Source: Chthoniobacter sp. (GTDB taxonomy: Bacteria; Verrucomicrobiota; Verrucomicrobiia; Chthoniobacterales; Chthoniobacteraceae). Taken from it: DNA of 5,208 nt. Location of the stretch: contig JANXSB010000640.1 of assembly GCA_025352865.1 (NCBI GenBank), positions 1 through 5,208 on the forward strand, read 5' to 3'. Below are positions 1 through 5,208 of this stretch, piece by piece (position 1 is the stretch's first letter; the number at the start of each line of letters is the position of its first letter). The position numbers were made by a program, and so were the translations under genes. The notes below the pieces were generated by a model. It was not told the origin of the DNA, did not search any database, and saw nothing but the letters and a program-made list of their open reading frames with translations.

Positions 1-537
1 CGCCGCTTCCTCGCTCTGCGCGAGCGCGGCTTTGTATTCGTCCGCCGCCGCGAGCAGCGTGCGGCTGAACATCGTGGCGAGCGGCTGACGCTTCACGATT
101 TGCTGGCCCTCGTGGTTCATCGACAGCCCGTCAATCCGCCCCTCGACCGGCGCGCTGATGACGCCGTGCCGCGACTCGTCCTCGCCGATCATCCCCGAGA
201 CGCGTAGCGTGCGGATGAGCGCGCGCCTTTTCACCTCCGCCGTCCGCACGCCGACGACATTCACGCTGCCCTCCGGCAGCATTACTACGTCGCTCGCAAC
301 GTGGTCGAAAATTTTTCCGCCGACATAAACCGGCACGAGGTCCATGCCGCAAACGGTGCATTGCCCCGGCTTGTCCGACTTCACCCACGGGTGCATCGGG
401 CTTTGAAAATAAAGCACCTTCCGCGGGTCCGCCGCGCCCGTGCCGTGAAACCACGCCGAGGCAAACCACGCGGCGGCGGCGGCGAACGAAATGGCGATGA
501 AAGTGGCGGGCTTCACGATGCTGAACTTGCCCGCCAT
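1..537 (-). CDS. CusB-type efflux RND transporter periplasmic adaptor with heavy-metal-binding domain (3' partial)
   Basis: ATG at 535-537 opens 179 codons that run off the left edge. An in-frame TGA at 541-543 excludes any longer start. Residues 1-9 (MAGKFSIVK) are basic, and about 10-30 are hydrophobic (IAISFAAAAAWFASAW), consistent with a membrane anchor or uncleaved signal. Residues 42-72 match the heavy-metal-binding domain seen at the N-terminus of CusB-like adaptors: S-P-M-H-P-W, K-S-D-K-P-G, C-T-V-C-G-M-D-L-V-P-V-Y, with Cys60, Cys63 and Met/His as likely metal ligands. Residues 94-118 (VVGVRTAEVKRRALIRTLRVSG) and 128-172 (APVEGRID... GQQIVKRQPLATMFSRTLLAAADEYKAAL) follow the membrane-fusion-protein pattern of beta-barrel strand, lipoyl half-motif and entry to the alpha-hairpin. 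Full adaptors of this family are usually about 400-500 residues, so less than half is visible. Copper/silver is the likely substrate from the MCO neighbour, but other divalent metals cannot be excluded. Confidence 0.93.
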   Translation of the reverse strand, partial: MAGKFSIVKPATFIAISFAAAAAWFASAWFHGTGAADPRKVLYFQSPMHPWVKSDKPGQCTVCGMDLVPVYVGGKIFDHVASDVVMLPEGSVNVVGVRTAEVKRRALIRTLRVSGMIGEDESRHGVISAPVEGRIDGLSMNHEGQQIVKRQPLATMFSRTLLAAADEYKAALAQSEEAA

Positions 538-576
538 CGTTCAGGGTTCGAGCATGTTCGCCAAGCCTTTCGGCGA
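538..576 (-). promoter_or_regulatory. 39-base intergenic gap with four-codon mini-ORF
   Basis: The gap lies between the TAA of the MCO gene and the ATG of the adaptor. On the minus strand AAAGG (566-570) stands ten bases before an ATG (553-555) that reads M-L-E-P and stops at TGA (541-543). The adaptor ATG (535-537) follows three bases after that TGA, in the same frame. No purine-rich Shine-Dalgarno is directly upstream of the adaptor ATG. The short gap supports co-transcription, and the mini-ORF could couple translation, which is speculative. Confidence 0.4.
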
Positions 577-3500
577 TTACTGTGTGATCGCCGGGATCGT
601 CACGCGATAGAATCCCCGCGCTTGGCCGAGCCGCGCGGTGTCTGTTTCGGTGAACGTCGCGGTCGCGCCGTTGCTCGTGACGGAACCGATGTCGGTCCAG
701 CTCCCGGTCGTCATGTCGGGCGAGTATTGCAGCGTGTAGGTCGTGCCGGAGGTCGCTTTGAAATCCAGCGCGATGAGGCTGTTGTTCCCGGTGCGCGTGC
801 AACTCGCGACCGCAAGGTCTTCCACGGAGTTATTCACGACACGGAACTGACCCATCAGGCCGGCGTCTTCGTGATTCAGGAAATGGCAGTGATACATGAA
901 CGGATTCGTGTTGCTCGCGAAGCCGTCGAATTTCGCGATGAAACTCACGGTCTGATTTTGCCCGACGAAGAGCACATCTTTCCAGCCGTTTTCGTAAGTC
1001 TTCACGCCCGCGTTATTGCCGCCTGTGCGCGCGGTGATGTGAAACTGCACATCGTGAATGTGAAACGCGTGGCTGAAGCCGGACGTATTGGTGATGTTCC
1101 ATTGCTCGACCGCGTTGAGGTTGAGCGTCTGGTTATAGACCGTGGGCGAATAGACGAGGTTGTCGAAACCGAACGGAATGCCCGTGCCGGGAAAGCCGCC
1201 GGTGATCGTCACCGTGCGCGTGTTCGTCAGGTCGGCGGCGGTGAAAAATGTGTTCGTCGTGAGTGTCACCGGGCGGGTCGTGACAGGGTTCGCCGTCGCC
1301 GCGCCGACATTGATGTGCAGCACGGTGAAGGTCGTGTTGTTCAGCAAACTGCCGACAGGTCCCGTGGTGCTCGCTTCACCGCCGGGAAAATCATTCGCCT
1401 GCCCCGAGTTGAACGCTTGCAGATTGAGCGCTGCGCCGAGGGTGTCGCCGCTGAGATCGACAAGAATCTCCGCGCGTTCGCCGACCGCGAGCACGAGGCG
1501 TGTGAGCGCGACCGGCGCGTTCACGAGGCCGCCGTCGGTGGCGATGAGGTAGAACGTGCGATTGTCGCTGAAGCCGAGGTTGTAGGCGCGCTCGATCTCG
1601 GCGTTTAGAATGCGCAGCCGCACGTATTGCTTTGGCAGCGTGACCTGCGCGCTGAACACGCCATTGGTGAGCAACTGGTCGCCATACGCGATGTTGGCCG
1701 TGACAAACTGATTGTTCGCGAAGCGCCGGCTCGTCAGCGCGAGCGGGATGTCGTCCACGCCGTAGGTGCGCGGCAAATTCAGCGCCGATTCGATGGGATC
1801 GCGAATAATGATCAGCCCGCCCGCGCCATAGGTGAGCTGCTCCTGTGTCTTCTCGTGCAGGTGCGGGTGATACCAATAGGTGCCCGCATTGTTATCCACC
1901 TTGAAGCTCGGCCGCCATGTCGTGCCGGCCGGGATCGTCTGGTGCGGGCCGCCGTCCATGATCGCGGGGATGTGAAAGCCGTGCCAATGAGTCGTGGTGG
2001 TATCGACCAGACTGTTGCTCACATTCATCTGCACCCAGTCGCCTTTGTTCATGATGAGCGTCGGGCCCCAGAAAAGCATGTTGTTATAGGAATAAGTCGT
2101 CGTCGCCGTACCGGTGAGCAACTGCTTGCTCGTCTGGTGCAGGTTCAGATTGAACGTCGTGCCGGTGATGACCTCGGGGATGATGAGCGGGTTGTAGGTC
2201 TGCGCGGCGGTCAGGGTGACGCTGACCGGTGCGGTCGTGGTGACGTTTTCCGCGTTGTCATAGGCGACGGCCGTGATGGCATTTGTGCCAAAGCCGAGCG
2301 GCGTTGTGACCGTCCATGTGGCGAAGTTATTCGAGGTCGTGGCGGTCACGCCATTGACAGTCACTTTGGCAATGCCGGAGCCGGTGTCGGAACTGGTGCC
2401 GCTGACGGTGATGCTCGCGGTGGCGGTGGAAGTGCCGCTCGCGGGCGAAGTGATCGCGACCGTCGGCGCGACGTTGTCCTGGGTGGACGAGACAATGCTG
2501 CTGTAAGCCGACGATCCGATGTTATTCGTCGCAAGGACACGGTAGTAATAGGTCACGCCGTCCGCGAGATTGGCAAACGAGGCCGAAGTGCCAGTGAGTG
2601 TCGTTGCAGCGAGCACGGTGCTGAAGTCAGCGACAGCCGAGACTTGAAGCGTGTAGCCCGTGGCATTCGCCACGGCAGGCCACGAGATGGTCCTGGCCGT
2701 GCCCTGGCTGAAGGCGGGCAGCGCCGTGAGCGTGGGTGCGCCCGGCGGAACGAGGGAGTTGACCGTGAGGGCCACGGCGCGGGTCGTGTTGCCGCTGCCG
2801 TTCACGGTGTTCGTAAAAGTTACCGTGTCGTTGTAGCCGCCCGATGCGAGTGAGTTTGCCGTCGCATTGATCGTGGCAGTGACGGTCGTATTCGCTCCGG
2901 CGGCGAGGGTGCCGCTGGCGCTGGAAAGCGTGAGCCATGCAGCCGTTTTGGCCGCAGTCCAGTTCAGCGAGCCGGTGCCGCTGTTGGTCAATGTGTAAGT
3001 CGCACTGGATGGCGAGAACGCACCGCCGGCATTGCCGCTGGAAGCAAGTCCGGTGGCAGGCGTGACGGTCATTACGGGATTGGCGGCGACGACCGTGTAG
3101 CTGTTGGTCGCGCTTGTCGTGGTCACTGCCGCACTGTCCGTCGCGGCGATGGCATAACTCACAATTGTGCCCGTCGCTTGCGCGGGAATGGCGCTGTAGC
3201 CATACACGCCGTCGCCCGCCGCGCCGTCGCCGTTGAGTCCGTTGTCGAGCATGTTGACCGTGACAGGCGAGCTGCCGGTCGTGGTGATGACCTTGATGTC
3301 ATCCACGCGGAAAGTTCCCGTTCCGCCCATGCCGCCGCCGGCAAACTGAAAGCGCATCCGCATCGTACTCACGCGCTCCGCCGCCGTGAGGTCGTAGCGG
3401 AAATAAAAGTGCGTCAGGTGGGTGACGTTATTCTCGGTAATGCGCGTCGTGTAGCTCGTGCCGCCATTCGCGGAGACTTGGAAATTGAACCCCGTCAGCG

Positions 3501-5208
3501 CCGTCTGACTCACCGCCACCAGGTAAAACTCCACGTAACCCGCAGTCCCGACCGCGTTGATGTTCGTCGAGTTTGCCACCGAGCCATCACCGATTCCCGT
3601 GAAGGGCGGGCCGCCGGCAACCTCCAGCCCAAATTGATTTCCAGAGCCAGCCACCGTGTGATTTGCGGTCGCCGTCTGACTGAATGGATTCGTCGGTGGC
3701 GGGCCGCCGGGGCCGACTGGCGGTGTGACCGTCCACGCGTTATTCGCGTTCGTGCCAGTCCACGGTGCCGCCGCAGCCGCAGCCATCGTCTCACTGAACA
3801 CCGTGGTCGTTCCGCCAACGCCCGTATTGTAGGTCAACTGCACGCCGGTAATCGTCCGCCCGGAACTCGCAGCGACATTGGCTTTCACCACGACCGCATC
3901 CGCGCTCGTCGGCGACGCGGGCGTGTTAATGATGGAAGTAATCGTCGGCGCAGTCGGCACGACGGTTAAAGTGAATGCGCTAGTCGCAGTCGTCGCGCCG
4001 TCATTCACCGTGAGCGTGATAACCGCGCTGCCCGTCTGACCCGTCGCCGGAGTGATCGTCACCGTGCGGCTCGCACCGCTGCCGCCGAAGACGATGTTCG
4101 CATTGGGCACCAGCGTCGTGTTTGCCGAACTGCCGCTCAAGGTTAGGCTCGCCGCACCCGTGTCCACATCGCCGACCGTGAATGCAATGGCCGGCGTGGC
4201 GGTGTTTTGATTCGTGCTCTGCGCGGAGATGCCGCTGATCGTCGGCGCGGTATTGGTGCCAGTAACCGTGAGGGTAAAGTTGGCGCTCGCGGTGGCAACA
4301 CCATCGCTCACCGTGACCGTAATCACCGCGCTGCCTGTCTGACTTTGCGCCGGAGTAACAGTGACCGTCCGGCTCGTGCTGCTGCCGCCAAAGACGATGT
4401 TCGCATTGGGAACAAGCGTGGTGTTAGCCGAGCTGCCGCTCAGCGTGAGGCTGGCCGGGGCCGTCTCCGCGTCGTCCACAGTGAAGGCGAGGGCACCCGT
4501 CGCCGTATTCATCGCCGTGCTTTGGGCACCGATCGCCGTGATGGTCGGCGGGGTGTTCGGAATGCCCGCCGCGTTGTAACTCACCGTCGTGGTTTGCGCC
4601 ACGCTCGCCGCCGTCTGGCCGGTGGCATCATAGGTCGCGAGCGCGGTGCGATTCACCCGCCCGTATTCCGTCCCGGATGAAGCTAGCGTGGCATAGGTCG
4701 CGGATTTCGAGATGCCCGTCGCCACGAGCCCGGTGGCCTTGCTCGTCCAGGTCGTTTGATTCGGCGACGCATCCACCGAGTAAGTGCCGCCCTCGACCGC
4801 ACTCCAAGTCAGCGTCACATTCGGAGCCGCGACGCTCGGTGTGCCGATGGCGAGCGCCGTATTCGCGCCGCCGATGAAGTGCGTCGTCACCGTTTCCGCA
4901 ATCGTCGTCGCGCCGCCTGTCGGATCGCCGTAGTACTGCCGCCCCGTGGTGTAAGGATACTGCGGCGTGCCGTCCGCATTGATCGGCGTGAAGTAAGCCC
5001 AGGTGCCCGCTGGAAATTCCGGCGTCACACAAAAGCGGACGTTCTGTTCATTCAGATCGAAATCCACGCCGAGCGTCTGGCCCGCCAAGTCTCCGCGATA
5101 GTCGAAGTCCTCAATGTAATGCCCCAGCAAATACGTCGCGCTGATCGCCGGGCCATACTGCGCCGCAGTCAGCGTCGTAAGCCCTTGGATGCGCTGCGCC
5201 CAAAGCGG
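577..5208 (-). CDS. Giant secreted YHYH-domain / multicopper oxidase fusion protein (5' partial)
   Basis: The frame is open from the right edge to a TAA at 577-579, giving 1543 visible residues; the true start lies beyond 5208. Domains in visible residue numbers: end of a YHYH domain (1-98), beta-sandwich module (118-216), two 101-residue cadherin/Ig-like repeats (217-417), Ig-like domain with a probable nested insertion (418-707), BACON-like domain (710-817), FN3 (821-912), Ig-like (913-1001), MCO (1004-1460), and C-terminal beta module (1461-1543). The MCO carries HWHGFH, YWYHPHLH, SHAFHIHDVQFHI and HCHFLNHEDAGLM, so T1, T2 and T3 copper sites are all present. Its middle part resembles CueO-type copper oxidases (GDQLLTNG, ATDGGL, VGERAEILVDL). 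A cuprous oxidase or laccase-like role outside the cytoplasm is inferred. Only three Cys are visible, one being the T1 ligand. Composition is rich in Ser, Thr, Ala and Gly, as in secreted proteins. The MCO identity is near certain; the physiological substrate is unknown. Confidence 0.95.
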   Translation of the reverse strand, partial: PLWAQRIQGLTTLTAAQYGPAISATYLLGHYIEDFDYRGDLAGQTLGVDFDLNEQNVRFCVTPEFPAGTWAYFTPINADGTPQYPYTTGRQYYGDPTGGATTIAETVTTHFIGGANTALAIGTPSVAAPNVTLTWSAVEGGTYSVDASPNQTTWTSKATGLVATGISKSATYATLASSGTEYGRVNRTALATYDATGQTAASVAQTTTVSYNAAGIPNTPPTITAIGAQSTAMNTATGALAFTVDDAETAPASLTLSGSSANTTLVPNANIVFGGSSTSRTVTVTPAQSQTGSAVITVTVSDGVATASANFTLTVTGTNTAPTISGISAQSTNQNTATPAIAFTVGDVDTGAASLTLSGSSANTTLVPNANIVFGGSGASRTVTITPATGQTGSAVITLTVNDGATTATSAFTLTVVPTAPTITSIINTPASPTSADAVVVKANVAASSGRTITGVQLTYNTGVGGTTTVFSETMAAAAAAPWTGTNANNAWTVTPPVGPGGPPPTNPFSQTATANHTVAGSGNQFGLEVAGGPPFTGIGDGSVANSTNINAVGTAGYVEFYLVAVSQTALTGFNFQVSANGGTSYTTRITENNVTHLTHFYFRYDLTAAERVSTMRMRFQFAGGGMGGTGTFRVDDIKVITTTGSSPVTVNMLDNGLNGDGAAGDGVYGYSAIPAQATGTIVSYAIAATDSAAVTTTSATNSYTVVAANPVMTVTPATGLASSGNAGGAFSPSSATYTLTNSGTGSLNWTAAKTAAWLTLSSASGTLAAGANTTVTATINATANSLASGGYNDTVTFTNTVNGSGNTTRAVALTVNSLVPPGAPTLTALPAFSQGTARTISWPAVANATGYTLQVSAVADFSTVLAATTLTGTSASFANLADGVTYYYRVLATNNIGSSAYSSIVSSTQDNVAPTVAITSPASGTSTATASITVSGTSSDTGSGIAKVTVNGVTATTSNNFATWTVTTPLGFGTNAITAVAYDNAENVTTTAPVSVTLTAAQTYNPLIIPEVITGTTFNLNLHQTSKQLLTGTATTTYSYNNMLFWGPTLIMNKGDWVQMNVSNSLVDTTTTHWHGFHIPAIMDGGPHQTIPAGTTWRPSFKVDNNAGTYWYHPHLHEKTQEQLTYGAGGLIIIRDPIESALNLPRTYGVDDIPLALTSRRFANNQFVTANIAYGDQLLTNGVFSAQVTLPKQYVRLRILNAEIERAYNLGFSDNRTFYLIATDGGLVNAPVALTRLVLAVGERAEILVDLSGDTLGAALNLQAFNSGQANDFPGGEASTTGPVGSLLNNTTFTVLHINVGAATANPVTTRPVTLTTNTFFTAADLTNTRTVTITGGFPGTGIPFGFDNLVYSPTVYNQTLNLNAVEQWNITNTSGFSHAFHIHDVQFHITARTGGNNAGVKTYENGWKDVLFVGQNQTVSFIAKFDGFASNTNPFMYHCHFLNHEDAGLMGQFRVVNNSVEDLAVASCTRTGNNSLIALDFKATSGTTYTLQYSPDMTTGSWTDIGSVTSNGATATFTETDTARLGQARGFYRVTIPAITQ
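580..828 (-). other. C-terminal beta module of the fusion protein
   Basis: The last 83 residues include LIALDFKATSGTTYTLQYSP, GSWTDIGSV, then ARLGQARGFYRVTIPAITQ and the stop. Modules ending in R-G-F-Y-R-V with an upstream Y-x-L-x-Y-S-x-D-x-x-x-x-x-W pattern are, as I recall, frequent at the C-termini of large verrucomicrobial secreted proteins. There is no visible PEP-CTERM, LPXTG or hydrophobic anchor after it, so the protein is not obviously membrane-tethered at this end. Confidence 0.55.
829..2199 (-). other. Three-domain multicopper oxidase region within the fusion protein
   Basis: This stretch encodes about 457 residues and holds every MCO copper motif in the usual order and spacing. 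T2/T3 ligands sit in HWHGFH (1972-1989) and YWYHPHLH (1855-1878). The first His of SHAFHIHDVQFHI (1036-1074) is the expected T1 ligand, with the next two for T2/T3. HCHFLNH (871-891) gives T3 His, T1 Cys, T3 His and T1 His. In CueO, CotA and bilirubin oxidase the axial Met lies ten residues after the Cys; here that position is Leu (856-858), followed by Met (853-855). No Met-rich insertion like that of E. coli CueO is visible between domains 2 and 3. The MPHQ-like 'MDGGPHQTIPAG' segment after the first motif is typical of MCOs. Confidence 0.93.
2206..2748 (-). other. Fibronectin type III domain followed by Ig-like domain
   Basis: The FN3 part (2473-2748) reads PGAPTLTALPAFSQG, then ISWPAVANATGYTLQVS, and DGVTYYYRVLATNNIGSSAYS, which is the classic W ... 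Y-x-L-x-V ... Y-Y-Y-R-V-x-A-x-N pattern. The next part (2206-2472) reads APTVAITSPASGT, then GSGIAKVTVNGV and GTNAITAVAYDNAENVT, a common bacterial Ig-like domain that often precedes enzyme domains. It leads directly into the MCO. Confidence 0.75.
2758..3081 (-). other. BACON-like beta-sandwich domain
   Basis: The encoded segment has the pattern LNWTAAKTAAWLTLSSASGT, then LAAGANTTVTATINATANSL and GGYNDTVTFTNT, ending AVALTVN. Strands, a W-L-x-L-S-x-x-S-G-T turn and the L-A-A-G-A-x-T-T-V segment are characteristic of BACON-type repeats in bacterial exported proteins. Such domains are proposed to bind carbohydrate or mucin, or simply act as spacers. No catalytic residues are expected. Confidence 0.65.
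3088..3957 (-). other. Ig-like domain with probable nested jelly-roll-like insertion
   Basis: The flanks read as one Ig-like domain: TITSIINTPASPTSADAVVV ... GVQLTYNTGVGGTTTVF on one side, and SSPVTVNMLDNGLNGDGAAG ... AIPAQATGTIVSYAIAATDS on the other. About 170 residues sit between them (roughly 3265-3780), starting with a Pro/Gly-rich linker (PPVGPGGPPPTNPF). They include GYVEFYLVAVSQTALTGFNFQVS, LTHFYFRYDL and MRMRFQFAGG ... TFRVDDIKV, typical of a carbohydrate-binding or 'choice-of-anchor'-like beta sandwich. The N-G-D-G-A-A-G-D-G loop could bind calcium. The fold calls are by pattern only. Confidence 0.55.
3958..4257 (-). repeat. Cadherin/Ig-like tandem repeat, copy 2
   Basis: This is the second copy of the repeat, running from about APTISGISAQST to FTLTVVP. 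It shares the block LSGSSANTTLVPNANIVFGG exactly with copy 1. The DNA of that block differs at roughly eight or nine positions by eye, all silent. The acidic segment is GDVDTG rather than DDAETAP. After this copy the protein shifts to a different Ig-like fold with no third copy visible. Confidence 0.85.
4258..4560 (-). repeat. Cadherin/Ig-like tandem repeat, copy 1
   Basis: This encodes about 101 residues beginning near PNTPPTITAIGAQST and ending with the strand FTLTVTGTNT. It contains the block LSGSSANTTLVPNANIVFGG, followed by S-R-T-V-T-V-T-P and Q-T-G-S-A-V-I-T-V-T-V-S-D-G. Copy 2 follows immediately with an offset of 101 residues (303 bases). The pattern resembles cadherin-like/Ig-like stalk domains of bacterial surface proteins, which usually serve as spacers or adhesion modules; the acidic DDAET segment could take part in calcium binding, which is inference. 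Confidence 0.85.
4561..4857 (-). other. Beta module A after the YHYH domain
   Basis: This encodes about 99 residues including VTLTWSAVEGGTYSVDASPN, then TTWTSKATGLVATG and EYGRVNRTALATYDATG. The same order of elements (hydrophobic strand, T-Y-x-[VL]-x-x-S, W-T, G-x-V/A ... R-V) is found in the C-terminal module at 580-828, so the two are probably distant copies of one fold. It probably acts as a structural or sorting-associated unit. Confidence 0.5.
4915..5208 (-). other. C-terminal part of a YHYH domain
   Basis: Visible residues 1-98 contain LGHYIEDFDY (from 5127), a DLNEQNVRF stretch, VTPEFPAGTWAYF and YPYTTGRQYYG. From memory, these follow the tail of YHYH proteins (G-x-Y-x-E-D-Y-x-Y ... 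N-G-R-F-x-V-T-P-E-[FY]-P-x-G-T-Y-A-Y-F ... F-P-Y-x-x-G-x-x-Y-Y-G). The signature YHYH motif itself would be upstream, outside the window. YHYH proteins are of poorly known function and are generally predicted to be exported. The match starts before the TTG at 5128-5130, so that codon is not the true start. Confidence 0.8.

Noticed and set aside
469..483. Short GGC/GCC triplet run as a microsatellite or phase-variable tract
   Set aside because: It encodes five Ala in the hydrophobic anchor of the adaptor; triplet units would not shift the frame, and the run is short for a GC-rich genome.
558..576. Hairpin TCGCC-N9-GGCGA as a terminator between the genes
   Set aside because: The stem is only 5 bp with a 9-base loop and no T-run follows on the minus strand, so it does not support intrinsic termination.
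131..802. Minus-strand frame of 223 codons spanning the gene junction
   Set aside because: It overlaps the adaptor and the end of the fusion gene in another frame, and its product is Arg/His-rich without motifs. The adaptor frame over the same DNA shows an anchor, HMBD and membrane-fusion-protein pattern.
301..1608. Long plus-strand open frame of 435 codons antisense to the oxidase and adaptor genes
   Set aside because: The translation is Arg/Val/Ala-rich with no recognisable domain and lies opposite coding sequence with clear MCO and HMBD motifs. Long antisense frames are expected in GC-rich genes.
1627..2853. Plus-strand open frame of 408 codons
   Set aside because: Same pattern: basic, low-information translation opposite the MCO, Ig and FN3 region; it lacks any domain signature.
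5128..5130. TTG as the start codon of the large protein
   Set aside because: The frame is open for 26 more codons to the window edge, and YHYH-domain similarity already runs across this point with no signal peptide following it.

Overview
The window is GC-rich and compact, with both recognisable genes on the minus strand, so it is best read from right to left. It looks like part of a copper-handling gene cluster from a free-living, Gram-negative-type bacterium. Verrucomicrobiota is my best guess. The reasons are the YHYH domain, the very large Ser/Thr/Ala/Gly-rich multi-domain secreted protein, and a C-terminal 'Y-x-L-x-Y-S-P-D ... W-T-D-I-G ... R-G-F-Y-R-V' module of a kind I associate with that phylum. 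This assignment rests on memory of family styles, not on a search.

Region 577-5208 (minus) is a single open frame of at least 1543 residues. It enters the window already open, so its start and signal peptide lie beyond position 5208. In order it holds the C-terminal part of a YHYH domain, a beta-sandwich module, two tandem cadherin/Ig-like repeats of about 101 residues, an Ig-like domain apparently split by a jelly-roll-like insertion, a BACON-like domain, a fibronectin type III domain, another Ig-like domain, a complete three-domain multicopper oxidase (MCO) with all four copper-binding motifs, and a short C-terminal module. The T1 copper site appears to have Leu rather than Met at the axial position.

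Region 538-576 is a 39-base gap with no convincing terminator. It contains a tiny four-codon reading frame (541-555) preceded by a weak Shine-Dalgarno-like AAAGG.

Region 1-537 (minus) is the first 179 codons of a CusB-type periplasmic adaptor of a heavy-metal RND efflux pump, with an N-terminal membrane anchor and a heavy-metal-binding domain (S-P-M-H-P-W ... C-T-V-C-G-M). It continues past the left edge.

The tight spacing and shared strand suggest one transcript. Inferred model: the exported MCO fusion oxidises Cu(I) (or another substrate) outside the cytoplasm, while the adaptor belongs to a CusABC-like pump that removes metal from the periplasm. The pump and outer-membrane channel genes are not in the window. 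No RNA genes, mobile elements or CRISPR arrays were seen.
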